Shown here: in pieces, positions 1-8,953 of the stretch
Layout: each line of letters begins with the position of its first letter
How positions within the stretch are numbered: the stretch's first letter is position 1
Assembly (NCBI GenBank): GCA_003818505.1
Contig: RPRI01000045.1
Location: 1 to 33,282, forward strand
DNA: 33,282 nt
Source: Desulfobacteraceae bacterium
Lineage (GTDB): Bacteria > Desulfobacterota > Desulfobacteria > Desulfobacterales > RPRI01
Direction: 5' to 3'
Made by a program: the position numbers and the translations under genes
The notes under the pieces: generated by a model
Seen by the model: only the letters and a program-made list of their open reading frames with translations
The model's database searches: none
What the model was told of the DNA's origin: nothing

Positions 1-80
1 CATTGGAGCATATGGACCAGGTTATGGAAGCAAGAGATTGGTTTAATCAGTACTATGCCAAATATCCGACAGATCTCTAA
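1..80 (+). CDS. 3' end of an upstream CDS truncated by the window (…LEHMDQVMEARDWFNQYYAKYPTDL*)
   Basis: Frame 3 is open from position 3 to TAA at 78-80; the tail looks protein-like. Family not identified. Confidence 0.45.
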   Translation, partial: LEHMDQVMEARDWFNQYYAKYPTDL

Positions 81-165
81 AAACAAACCCGCTTAGCTCC
101 GGACAACAGGGAAGATCAGCAAATAAGTTAAGCTAACATTTGGACTACACGAAAGGGAAATTGAT

Positions 166-681
166 ATGACCGGAGAACTCCTAGTTTTGACCGGTAACGG
201 CAAAGGCAAAACCACCTATGCCTTGTCTTTGTGCATTAAAGCGGCCAGCGCCGGGAAAAAAGTGTTTATCGGCCAATTTATTAAAGGCGGTGAATACAGT
301 GAAATCAAAGCGCTGAAAAGGCTCGATGACCTGATCGTGGTGGAACAATTCGGCCGCGGCCGCTTTATCGAGGGTGTGCCTCACCCGGAGGATAGAATGG
401 ATGCGCAAAAAGGGTTTGAAAGAATTGCGGCCATTTTGAGAACCAATGCCTTTGATCTTGTTGTTCTGGATGAGGCGAATGTGGCCCTTAAATATAACCT
501 CTTTTCAATCAGCGATTTTCTTGCCGTCATTCGCAACCGGGCAACAGGTGTATCTGTCGTAGTCACCGGTCGGGAGGCTCACCCGGATATGATCGAATCA
601 GCGGATGAAGTAATCGAAATGAAGGAGATCAAACATTATTTTCATGCAGGTGTTCCAGCCAGGGTCGGTATTGAAAAATGA
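166..681 (+). CDS. cobO: Corrinoid (cob(I)yrinic acid a,c-diamide) adenosyltransferase, CobO/CobA(BtuR) type
   Basis: N-terminal P-loop GNGKGKTT, then the typical FIGQFIKG…, LVVLDEAN and VVTGREAHPDMIESADEVIEMKEIKHYFHAGVPARVGIE C-terminal signature; 171 aa. Confidence 0.9.
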   Translation: MTGELLVLTGNGKGKTTYALSLCIKAASAGKKVFIGQFIKGGEYSEIKALKRLDDLIVVEQFGRGRFIEGVPHPEDRMDAQKGFERIAAILRTNAFDLVVLDEANVALKYNLFSISDFLAVIRNRATGVSVVVTGREAHPDMIESADEVIEMKEIKHYFHAGVPARVGIEK

Positions 682-700
682 CCCCGGTTTTTCAACCCGA

Positions 701-726
701 TTCACCATGAGCGGGTGAAGGTTTTC
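701..726. terminator. Possible hairpin between convergent genes
   Basis: TTCACC…GGTGAA inverted repeat (701-706/714-719) followed by a short T-rich stretch, between convergent cobO and the 775-1617 gene. Weak. Confidence 0.3.
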
Positions 727-774
727 TGTCCGTCAACCGAGATGAACTGAAATCCTTGTTGATTCTGGCGATTG

Positions 775-1617
775 TCACATGAAAGGCTTGCCGACAGGAC
801 AGGCGAGTTCACAGCGCCGACAATATTTTATGATCTTTACCGGCTCCTCAAAGCCATCCACAAGATGTTTCTGCGCAACCTCGTTGTCAGCCTCCATCTG
901 CCGGTTACAGACAGGTCGAGAATAAACTCCTTCACGACCAGGCAAAAAATTCTGGCCATAATCATCGGCAGAATATATTTTCTTATCGAAAACTTTCTGC
1001 GGACAGGCTTTTCTGCACATTTCACTGCACAGTTTACAGGGATCAAAGGCCAAGGGGCCGGTGGACGGCAATTCGATATCCAGAGTAAGCGCACGAAGCC
1101 GCACTCTGGGGCCGTACTCCGGAGTAACGAGAAGATTGTTCTTGCCCACAGTGCCGATGGCAGCGAGAACCGCAGCATCTTTTAAATATGTCCCCCCTTT
1201 TTCCACATGATAGGGCAGGTGAAAAACCTGGATTCCGAATTGATCCGGAATCCAGGAGCAGAGTTCTCCGACCACTTTAGCCAAAACACGATTGCCGGGG
1301 GGATCAACTCGACCGAACCACCAGTCCATCTCTGGTTTGTCTTCCGGATGATGAACGGCGACGACCATTACTGTTTTTGCAGTCTCGGGCCACGATACTT
1401 CACCGGGTTTCAACCCAAGGTCATTGTTGCGGGTACCGATGCCTTCACCCGCTCCCGGCATCTGTGGGGCAAAGGTAAAAGACGGTGCCTTTTTCAGATC
1501 CGCCGCAGCGGCAAAACCAACCAGGTCTGCCCCGAGCTTTCTTGCCTTGCTGAGCATTGCGGATGATACCCGCAATGCGTCTTGGTTTGTCATGTTCTTA
1601 TCGTCCTCGCTGATCAT
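775..1617 (-). CDS. 4Fe-4S protein, epoxyqueuosine reductase (QueG)/reductive-dehalogenase-like
   Basis: C-terminal ferredoxin-like cysteines CKLCSEMCRKACP…CRRCELACPVG; QueG-like layout. ATGA overlap with the preceding BCCT stop. Confidence 0.65.
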   Translation of the reverse strand: MISEDDKNMTNQDALRVSSAMLSKARKLGADLVGFAAAADLKKAPSFTFAPQMPGAGEGIGTRNNDLGLKPGEVSWPETAKTVMVVAVHHPEDKPEMDWWFGRVDPPGNRVLAKVVGELCSWIPDQFGIQVFHLPYHVEKGGTYLKDAAVLAAIGTVGKNNLLVTPEYGPRVRLRALTLDIELPSTGPLAFDPCKLCSEMCRKACPQKVFDKKIYSADDYGQNFLPGREGVYSRPVCNRQMEADNEVAQKHLVDGFEEPVKIIKYCRRCELACPVGKPFM

Positions 1618-3209
1618 AATGATTTTTTGATTTGTTCCGGCGCAATGACAATCATTTTCCGGCCCAGAATTTCACCATAATCTTCCTTTACCCATTTCAT
1701 CAGTGAAAAGACCATGATCAGCAATATTGGCATCAGCGGCAGAGCGACGATAATAGACGAGAGTTGAACCGCCTTCAACTGACCGGTTGAAAGCAAGCCG
1801 ACGGCAAAGAGTCCCAAAATAATTCCCCACAGCGTTCTGTTCCAGCGCGGGGGTTCTTCATCGCCGGTCAGTGTCCGGGTAACCTGAGAAGAAAGCGTAT
1901 AGGCCGCTGAATTGAGCGTTGTGGCCAGAAAAATAAAGCACAGAATGGTAAAAATCGGAATAAAAAGATATTTTGCGCCCGGAATCGTATTGAGAATGGC
2001 AACGATGGTGACGTCATTAGACCATTTGGAAGCCTTTAGAATGCCATATACATCGAGTGTTCCGGACGTCTGCAGGTTGATGGCATACCCGCCCCAGATT
2101 GCGAAAAATATCCAGCATCCGAGCGAGCCGTAAACCAGTTCTCCAAAAATTACCTGGCGAATGGTTCTGCCCCTTGAAATACGGGCCACGAAAAGTCCCA
2201 TCATCGGGGCATAGGCCACCCACCACGCCCAATAAAAGACGGTCCAGGATTCCGGGAAATTGCCGTTTGTTATCGGATCTGTCCAAAGGCTTATTTTAAA
2301 GAAATCATTGAACATGAGCCCCAGGCTGTTGCACCATGTGTTGAGTATAAAAGTTGACGGGCCAATCAAGAAGACATAGATCAGCAGAATATAGGCGACA
2401 TAGGTATTGAGATCGGCAAGCATGGATATTCCTCTTTTCAAGCCCGCCCAGACAGTATAGGTAAAAAGAGCGGTCCAGACAAAAAGAACTGCCATTTGCA
2501 GGGCAAACGATCCTGGAATGCCGGTGATTGATGAAACCAGACTTGTGACCAGTGGCACGGCCAGTCCCAGTGAGGTCCCGACGCCGCCGATCATGGCAAA
2601 GATCACGATCGTATCAATACTTTTACCGACAATTCCATCTGCCTGGGGGCCAATAACGCCGCGGCAGGCGGCGCTGAGACGCAGCGCGGGTATTTTTTTG
2701 ACATGGATCGCGTAGGCTATCGGCAATGTCGGGAGGGCATAGATCGCCCAGGGGGTGATGCCCCAGTGAAACTGACCGTACATGCCCGCCAGTTCTCCGG
2801 CCAGTCCTTTCTGCGCGCCCACATCCGTATGCAGGATGCTGGTGTTTAGATAATATACAGGCTCGATAAATGCCCAGTAGACAATAGCTATACCGATGCC
2901 GGCACAAAATATCATTGCTGCCCAGGCGTAGGTTGAAAACTCCGGCTGATCGTCTGGGGAGCCAAGTTTAATATCTCCCCAGCGGCTGATTGCCAGCCAT
3001 ACCAGAAAAATGACACAAAACAAGCCAAAAAGCAAAAAAGACCATTTGAAATTGTGGGTCAAAACAGCAAAAAGCGAATTAACCACAGCCTTTCCCTTTT
3101 CAGGAAAAAGAGACAGCAATACCCCTACAAGCAACGTAATTATGACTCCGGGATACATTAAAGAATTATCTATTCTGTTCGATTTCTCTTCCATCTTTTG
3201 TCCTTTCAT
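1614..3209 (-). CDS. BCCT-family (betaine/carnitine/choline) transporter; start may be the internal Met at MEEKSNRID
   Basis: ~12 hydrophobic segments; BCCT-type motifs including YAWAAMIFCAGIGIAIVYWAFIEPVYY, MYGQFHWGITPWAIYALPTLPIAYA and FYWAWWVAYAPMMGLFVARISRGRTIRQ. Confidence 0.93.
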   Translation of the reverse strand: MKGQKMEEKSNRIDNSLMYPGVIITLLVGVLLSLFPEKGKAVVNSLFAVLTHNFKWSFLLFGLFCVIFLVWLAISRWGDIKLGSPDDQPEFSTYAWAAMIFCAGIGIAIVYWAFIEPVYYLNTSILHTDVGAQKGLAGELAGMYGQFHWGITPWAIYALPTLPIAYAIHVKKIPALRLSAACRGVIGPQADGIVGKSIDTIVIFAMIGGVGTSLGLAVPLVTSLVSSITGIPGSFALQMAVLFVWTALFTYTVWAGLKRGISMLADLNTYVAYILLIYVFLIGPSTFILNTWCNSLGLMFNDFFKISLWTDPITNGNFPESWTVFYWAWWVAYAPMMGLFVARISRGRTIRQVIFGELVYGSLGCWIFFAIWGGYAINLQTSGTLDVYGILKASKWSNDVTIVAILNTIPGAKYLFIPIFTILCFIFLATTLNSAAYTLSSQVTRTLTGDEEPPRWNRTLWGIILGLFAVGLLSTGQLKAVQLSSIIVALPLMPILLIMVFSLMKWVKEDYGEILGRKMIVIAPEQIKKSL

Positions 3210-3311
3210 TCAGTCTTCATCTTTTCCTGCGGGGATTTCTGCAGAATACCCCTCAGGTCCGGTGCGTTATGGTAATATCCAAAGCTGTATCGACATAGCA
3301 TGTAGATATTG

Positions 3312-3327
3312 AGCAAGAATGGGGCCA
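3312..3327 (-). promoter_or_regulatory. Sigma54 -24/-12 promoter for the BCCT gene
   Basis: Reverse complement reads TGGCCCCATTCTTGCT: matches TGGCAC-N5-TTGCW with invariant GG and GC at correct spacing. About 100 nt upstream of the BCCT start and next to a sigma54 activator gene. Confidence 0.75.
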
Positions 3328-3335
3328 ACCGGTAA

Positions 3336-3364
3336 ATCTTAATATTGTGTCTTCATATTAAGAT
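3336..3364. promoter_or_regulatory. Perfect inverted repeat just upstream of the sigma54 promoter
   Basis: ATCTTAATAT-N9-ATATTAAGAT, perfect 10-bp arms. Confidence 0.6.
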
Positions 3365-3402
3365 ATTAACAATAATCTGAATTATGGGAGGATGAATACT
3401 TG

Positions 3403-3418
3403 CGCAAATAAATTTGCG
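3403..3418. promoter_or_regulatory. Candidate enhancer (UAS) palindrome for the sigma54 activator
   Basis: CGCAAAT-AA-ATTTGCG, followed by a related imperfect site AGCAAATATGCTTGCG at about 3423-3438; about 75-110 bp upstream of the -24 element. Confidence 0.5.
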
Positions 3419-3557
3419 AAATAGCAAATATGCTTGCGGTCACAAAATGACTTCTGTTGGAATGGGCAAGAAAAAAATTACAGCAAGAATTACTTGTTGT
3501 CGGGGTGCAAGCGCCGCAAATATCGTGAGGCGAATGAGGAACAACGGTCAATGAGAT

Positions 3558-5069
3558 TCATATTGTTGAAGTATTTCTGATTCCGTTCAGGAAAGACCGG
3601 AGATTGAATTTGTTGATTTTATGGCCGAGAAGCTGCCTTGATATGGATAGTATCCTGGCTGCCGCTGCGATATTGCCACCGCTCATGGTCAAAGCATCAA
3701 TTATCTTTTCCTTTTCCAAAGATGTGGTTGCGGCACTCAGGGACTGACGTTCAGCGTTTCCATCTGCAGGGCTGCGATGCGGATAGGCAAAACTGGGATT
3801 CGGGCGATTCTCAGGGGATGCAGCAGCAGTTTCGTCTGAAATTCCCAGTAGGTTGGCAAAATAACAGTGCTCAAGTTTTAATGTGTCGTCACTGTCACTC
3901 GCCATATTGACTGCGCTTTCTATGATATGCTCCAATTCGCGCACATTTCCCGGCCAGGAATAGCTCCAGAAAAAGTCGATGACCTCTGCTGAAATATTTT
4001 TGAGATTTTTACCAAGCATACGACTGAACTTCTGCAGGAAATAACGCCCGAGTTCCTCAATGTCAACCAGCCGCTCCCGCAATGGCGGGATATGGACATA
4101 AACAACTGCCAGCCGGTAGAACAAATCCATTCTGAATCTGCCACTTTTTACAATTTGCTGGGGTTCTTCATTGACGGAACAGATCACTTTGCAGTCCAGT
4201 GGCGTATTCTCCAACGATCCGACTCGCCGATTTTTTTTCTCCTGCAACACTCTGAGAAGTTTACCTTGCAGGGCGAGCGGCATGGAGTTGATCTCGTCCA
4301 AATAGATAGTCCCACCGTTGGCAGCTTCAAGGAGACCGGCCCTGTCAACAGCCCCTGTGTATGCCCCTTTTACAGTACCAAACAGCAGCCCCTCCATCAG
4401 CGATTCGGGAATTGCGGCACAGTTGATGTCAACATACGCTTTCTGCTTGTCATGATAAAAATTATGAATGGCCTGTGCAAACAACTCCTTGCCGGTCCCT
4501 GTCTCTCCGTACAACAAGACCGGAGAAGGCGAGTTGGCTGCCATCTTGGCCGTTTTCAAAGCGTTGATAAAGACAGGGGCTGATCCGATGATACTTGCGA
4601 AAGTGTACTTGGTGCCTTCTGCGAACTTTTCATTGTTTTTCGGCGCCAAAAAGGAAGGGATACTGCGTTCGAGAATGTTGTAATCTTTCACAAAACAGAT
4701 GGTTCCGGCTATTCTGCCATCTTTAAACAGCGGAAAAACACTGTGGATGGTATTGCCGACATTGGTATTTCTCGACTCATAGGACAAGGCATAATTGATA
4801 ATTGGGCGCTGATGTTTCAGTACCCGCATACAGGTACTGCTGTCATTGTGGTAACGATAGACATCGGTTATTTTTTTACCCAGCACATCCGAGGGGTTTA
4901 AATTGTCAATATTGGCCTGAACCGCGTTGTAGAAGATCATGACTCCTTTCGCATCGGTCATGAGCACTCCCTGATCAAGATCGCTGAGCAACTGGAGAAA
5001 ATTGAACTGATCGAAATCAAAGCGTTCAAGAAGAAAAGAAGATATATCTGTTGCTCTGTGTTTGTTCAT
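3558..5069 (-). CDS. Sigma54-dependent transcriptional activator (PAS + AAA+ + Fis-type HTH)
   Basis: PAS-like N-terminus (DQGVLMTDAKGVMIFYN), Walker A GETGTGKE, L1-loop GAYTGA, Walker B GGTIYLDEI, WPGNVRELEH, C-terminal NIAAAARILSISRQLLGHKI. Confidence 0.95.
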   Translation of the reverse strand: MNKHRATDISSFLLERFDFDQFNFLQLLSDLDQGVLMTDAKGVMIFYNAVQANIDNLNPSDVLGKKITDVYRYHNDSSTCMRVLKHQRPIINYALSYESRNTNVGNTIHSVFPLFKDGRIAGTICFVKDYNILERSIPSFLAPKNNEKFAEGTKYTFASIIGSAPVFINALKTAKMAANSPSPVLLYGETGTGKELFAQAIHNFYHDKQKAYVDINCAAIPESLMEGLLFGTVKGAYTGAVDRAGLLEAANGGTIYLDEINSMPLALQGKLLRVLQEKKNRRVGSLENTPLDCKVICSVNEEPQQIVKSGRFRMDLFYRLAVVYVHIPPLRERLVDIEELGRYFLQKFSRMLGKNLKNISAEVIDFFWSYSWPGNVRELEHIIESAVNMASDSDDTLKLEHCYFANLLGISDETAAASPENRPNPSFAYPHRSPADGNAERQSLSAATTSLEKEKIIDALTMSGGNIAAAARILSISRQLLGHKINKFNLRSFLNGIRNTSTI

Positions 5070-5283
5070 AAGTAAGACCCATTCAGCGGTGGTCGGGATT
5101 GCTTGAACAGCAAAAAAAGAAGAGATAAGCTGCTCTTGTTAAAGCTGCTGCCTCTTTCTTAGGAAGTGTTATCCAGTAAACTACAGCTGGTGTTCTCTTG
5201 TCAAGTCTTTGATGCCGCAGCCGATAGTTATACAATTCAAAAGGCCGGCTTCAAAGGACATGTCATGCGAGGTCTCGCGGCTT

Positions 5284-6060
5284 CTAAGACGGCGGACGGA
5301 CGGCTGCCGAGGCATTGAGCAATTGAAGAATATCGCTTTTGATTCGGTTCTCTTCTTTTCCAGTCCTGTTTCTGGGCCGATCCAGACCGACATCGAAGAT
5401 TTTCAAAATGCCGGCGGGGCGCGGAGATAAAACGGCAATCCGGTCGCCGACATACACCGCCTCGTCCACGTTATGGGTGACAAACAGGATCGTATCTTTT
5501 CTTTCTTCCCAGATTTTCAGAAGAAATTCCTGCATGACGTTTCGGGTCTGACTGTCGAGTGATCCGAACGGTTCATCCATCAGCACCACCTGCGGGTTGG
5601 CGATCAGGGTGCGCGCGATGGCCACGCGCTGCTTCATGCCGCCGGAAAGCTCTTTGGGAAAAGCGTTTTCAAATCCTTCAAGGCCAAAATCCCGGACATA
5701 CTGCATTGCCATGGTCCGGCGGACCGCGGCATCCACGCCCTTGATTTCAAGGGCCACTTCAATGTTTTCCACCAATTTTCGCCAGGGAAACAGCGCGTAC
5801 TCCTGAAACACCATCCCAACCTGCTCATCACATCCGGTAAGGGATTTTCCGTCCAACAGGATTCCGCCCGAAGTCTTTTCTTCCAACCCGGCTATCAGAC
5901 GCAGGAGCGTGGTTTTGCCGCAGCCGCTCGGTCCGACAATGGAGAAAATCTGCCCCTGTTGAATCGAGAAGTTCATCCCGTCAAACACGTCGATGACGGT
6001 TTCGGGCGTATTGCCGGCGTATACTTTTTTTAGGTCGGTTATTTCAAGTCGAATGCTCAT
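5284..6060 (-). CDS. ABC transporter ATPase, SsuB/TauB/NrtD-like
   Basis: Walker [11 protein letters not shown]-loop, [14 protein letters not shown] signature, Walker [10 protein letters not shown]-loop [10 protein letters not shown]. Confidence 0.93.
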   Translation of the reverse strand: MSIRLEITDLKKVYAGNTPETVIDVFDGMNFSIQQGQIFSIVGPSGCGKTTLLRLIAGLEEKTSGGILLDGKSLTGCDEQVGMVFQEYALFPWRKLVENIEVALEIKGVDAAVRRTMAMQYVRDFGLEGFENAFPKELSGGMKQRVAIARTLIANPQVVLMDEPFGSLDSQTRNVMQEFLLKIWEERKDTILFVTHNVDEAVYVGDRIAVLSPRPAGILKIFDVGLDRPRNRTGKEENRIKSDILQLLNASAAVRPPS

Positions 6061-6069
6061 AAGCTTCTA

Positions 6070-6825
6070 TTATCGCCACCGGATCAGATATCTTTCGGCC
6101 AGTTGCAGGCAGGCATCAATTCCAAGGCCGATCGCGCCGATAACGAGCATGCCCGCGATAATCTCATCGGAACGTTGAATATCCCGCGCCGTCATGATCA
6201 TGTAGCCCAAACCATAGCCCTGTCTGACGCCGGTAAATTCGGCCGCCACCAGAGACATCCACCCCACGCCGATACCGATGCGCATGCCGGTCAATATGGA
6301 GGGCATGGCGCCGGGGACGAGGACATTGAGGAAGAAAAAGCGCCGGCCGGCATTGAGCATTCTGGCCGCCTCGATCAATACCGGTTCAATTCCGCGAACC
6401 CCATTGATGGTGTTCAGGAGAATCGGAAAAAAGGCGCCGAGAAAGATAATAAACGCCGCGGATTTGATGCCGATGCCGAACCAGAGGATGGAAAGGGGAA
6501 TCCAGGCCAGCGGCGGAATCGGGCGCACGATTTCCACCAACGGCTCGATCATGGCGCAAACGGTTCGGGACCATCCCATGAGAAGTCCCAGGGGAACGGC
6601 GGTCGCCAACGCCAGCGCATACCCCAAGAGAACGCGTTGCAGGCTGTAGTAAACGTGCAGATGCAGCAGATGCCCCGGAGGCATTCCCGTACCGATCAGA
6701 TCCGCCAGCCCGGCCGCCACCTGAACAGGTGAGGGCAGTTTAAATGCAGGTATAACGCCGGTGGCGGACAAAAGCTGCCACAACAGCAGCAACATGATGG
6801 GCGGAATAATTCTCTTGCCTTTCAT
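6070..6825 (-). CDS. ABC transporter permease, SsuC/TauC-like
   Basis: Hydrophobic protein with the EAA-type segment EAARMLNAGRRFFFLNVLVPGAMPSILTGMRIGIGVGWMSLVAAE; ATGA overlap with the upstream SBP gene. Confidence 0.92.
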   Translation of the reverse strand: MKGKRIIPPIMLLLLWQLLSATGVIPAFKLPSPVQVAAGLADLIGTGMPPGHLLHLHVYYSLQRVLLGYALALATAVPLGLLMGWSRTVCAMIEPLVEIVRPIPPLAWIPLSILWFGIGIKSAAFIIFLGAFFPILLNTINGVRGIEPVLIEAARMLNAGRRFFFLNVLVPGAMPSILTGMRIGIGVGWMSLVAAEFTGVRQGYGLGYMIMTARDIQRSDEIIAGMLVIGAIGLGIDACLQLAERYLIRWR

Positions 6826-7793
6826 TGATGCAGGATGTCCCGTAAGATTTTCGGTTGAAGAAATTGATCCACAAATCCGTCCGGATTATCGATCCGAATT
6901 AGGCCGAGTTCCGAGAGAAACCGGACATATTCTTTTTCTCCCTCTACGTTTATTTCATAGGTAAAGTGAACGTTTTGCATGGCCTTTCGAACCGTGGCCT
7001 CATCCATGCCCGTGGATTTAACGCCGATGGTAATCGCCTCCTCAGCGTTATGGTAAATGTAATCGGTTGCCTGAACATGCGCTGCCACGACGGCCCGGAC
7101 TTTTTCCGCCTGTTTGGCGATAAATCCCTTATCGGTCACCAGCACGCAACACGGATGCCCCGGCCACATGCCGCCGGATGTCGCCAGGTTTTGCCCCACG
7201 CCCATGGTGGCGGCTTTGGACGGATGGGGTTCCCAGGCAATAAAAGCATCGATCTGACCGGTGCGGAGCGCGCTGATCATTTCCGGTGGCTTTAGCACGA
7301 TAATATTGACCGACGCCGGGTTGAGCCTAGCATTTTTGAGCGCCTTTCGAAGTAAAAAATCCTGAACCGTGGAATGGCCCGGTATAGCCACCATCTTGCC
7401 CTTTAGATCGGCCAGGCTTTTGATCGCGGTGTTATCTTTCGCTATCACCAGGGCCGAGCCTTCGGTGTTGACCTGGGCCACCACAACCACATTGGCGGCC
7501 TTGTTGGCAACAGCTGTTGTTGCGGGTGCTTCCCCCACATAGGCCATATCCAGCTCTCCGGCAGAAAAGGCTGTCATAATTTCCGGCCCTGCCTTGAATA
7601 CGCCCACAAGATCGACGGAAACGCCGTTCTTTGTAAAGAAGCCTTTTTCCAAAGCCACCCAGAACGCCAATTGGTGAATATCACTTTGCAGCACGGCCAT
7701 ACGAATCGGCGACTCGGACGCCCCGGCAAAATGAGCTGCAGGGCCAACTACCAACAGCGCAAGGAAAAGCAGCATGAGTACCGATCGTTTCAT
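6822..7793 (-). CDS. ABC transporter periplasmic substrate-binding protein, SsuA/NMT1-like
   Basis: Signal peptide; AFWVALEKGFFTKNGVSVDLV…FSAGELDMAYVGEAPA; ATGA overlap with the AIR-synthase-like gene. Confidence 0.92.
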   Translation of the reverse strand: MKRSVLMLLFLALLVVGPAAHFAGASESPIRMAVLQSDIHQLAFWVALEKGFFTKNGVSVDLVGVFKAGPEIMTAFSAGELDMAYVGEAPATTAVANKAANVVVVAQVNTEGSALVIAKDNTAIKSLADLKGKMVAIPGHSTVQDFLLRKALKNARLNPASVNIIVLKPPEMISALRTGQIDAFIAWEPHPSKAATMGVGQNLATSGGMWPGHPCCVLVTDKGFIAKQAEKVRAVVAAHVQATDYIYHNAEEAITIGVKSTGMDEATVRKAMQNVHFTYEINVEGEKEYVRFLSELGLIRIDNPDGFVDQFLQPKILRDILHQ

Positions 7794-8788
7794 TCAAATC
7801 CTCCTGTCCCGTTGTAGCGAATGCCTGTAATTTCGTCCTTTCGAAAATCGAACAGGATGATTAACTCCTGTTTCTGTTTCAATGTAACGATCTGCTCCTC
7901 AGAGACTTTGCCGATGATTCTTGAAGAAATCATTCTCCTGCTGAAAATCGCCTGAACTTCTTTAGATTTTTCAGGTTTTACCGAGAGAATAAAACCAAAA
8001 CTCTGGAAACAGCGGAGCCAGTCAATCAAAGCGATTTCGGAGGGCCTGGGAATAGTATCAAGATCAATACATCCTCCTTTGCCGGAATTTTCAAGCATTA
8101 TGGAGATCGTGCCTAGAATACCGGCATTGCTGATGTCCTTGGCGGCACACGAAAGCCCCTGTTCAGCAATCAGGGGCAATGCCTCCAGGCGATACAGCAG
8201 TTCCTCAGAGGTTTTTCCCGAATTGGCATCCCAGCTGACAACGGAACGACACCCCTTTTGTCCATTCAGATCCACGGCCAGAATAAGGTCATCCCCGGCT
8301 TCGGCAAGATGACATCTCAAAAGCTTTTTTGCAGACCCCAGAATAGCCACACTTAGTGAAGGGGATGAAGGAGATGCATCAGGATGCAAATGTCCGCCGA
8401 GCATGGGAACTCTGAGCTTTTGGCATCCCTTTTCAATACCTTCCACAATAAGGGCTCGCTGTTCCTCGCCACCGCTTGCCAGAACGTTTACCATTCCAAT
8501 GGGCCTTCCGCCCATGGAATAGATGTCATTCACCGTTACCATTACCGAAGCCTTGCCCGCTGCATAGGGTTCATTGATCAGCAGGCCTGTCATCATGCCG
8601 TCGGCAGCTAAAAGCAGATACTCCCCTTTCCATGGAATAACTGCAGCGTCATCACCAAAATTCGGGAGCTGTGAACCATACTGATGGGTAAGCTTCAATT
8701 TTTCAACAACTTTTTTTATGGGCTGTTTGCGCAATACCCCCGCATAATTTCTAACCTCTTCAACGATATCGATTAAGCTTGTTTCCAT
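7790..8788 (-). CDS. AIR synthase-related protein, sll0787-like family
   Basis: PurM/ThiL-like fold motifs (NFGDDAAVIPWKGEYLLLAADGM, MVTVNDIYSMGGRPIGMVNVLASG, KDISNAGILGTISIMLENSGKGG). Start set at METSLIDIVEE (8788) because the longer ORF start (8857) lies inside a MITE-like repeat. Confidence 0.85.
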   Translation of the reverse strand: METSLIDIVEEVRNYAGVLRKQPIKKVVEKLKLTHQYGSQLPNFGDDAAVIPWKGEYLLLAADGMMTGLLINEPYAAGKASVMVTVNDIYSMGGRPIGMVNVLASGGEEQRALIVEGIEKGCQKLRVPMLGGHLHPDASPSSPSLSVAILGSAKKLLRCHLAEAGDDLILAVDLNGQKGCRSVVSWDANSGKTSEELLYRLEALPLIAEQGLSCAAKDISNAGILGTISIMLENSGKGGCIDLDTIPRPSEIALIDWLRCFQSFGFILSVKPEKSKEVQAIFSRRMISSRIIGKVSEEQIVTLKQKQELIILFDFRKDEITGIRYNGTGGFE

Positions 8789-8804
8789 AACAGTTATGAT
8801 GCTC

Positions 8805-8945
8805 TCGTAAAAAGTCGAATTTTTCTCTTTTATGTCATTCCCGCGAAAGCGGGGCACATGTGAATCGCCAGCGCTATCCAGGTTTTTAAACTATTTCTGG
8901 ACTCCCGTTTTCACGGGAGTGACGGGATTTTGGATTTTTTACGAA
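8805..8945. mobile_element. MITE-like repeat (TCGTAAAAAGTC…TTTTTTACGAA termini, internal CCCGCGAAAGCGGG-type hairpins)
   Basis: Terminal inverted repeats TCGTAAAAAGTCSAA / TTGGATTTTTTACGAA; internal hairpins ATTCCCGCGAAAGCGGGG and ACTCCCGTTTTCACGGGAGT; termini shared with the element at 13771-14040. Confidence 0.7.
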
Positions 8946-8953
8946 GCCGTCAG

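Noticed and set aside
3366-3551. 61-aa minus-strand ORF between the sigma54 activator and the BCCT gene
   Set aside because: Covers the predicted UAS palindromes; no clear protein features, better explained as regulatory DNA.
6103-6732. 209-aa plus-strand ORF opposite the permease gene
   Set aside because: Shadow ORF on the antisense strand of a clear ABC permease; His/Gln/Arg-rich composition without recognisable family features.
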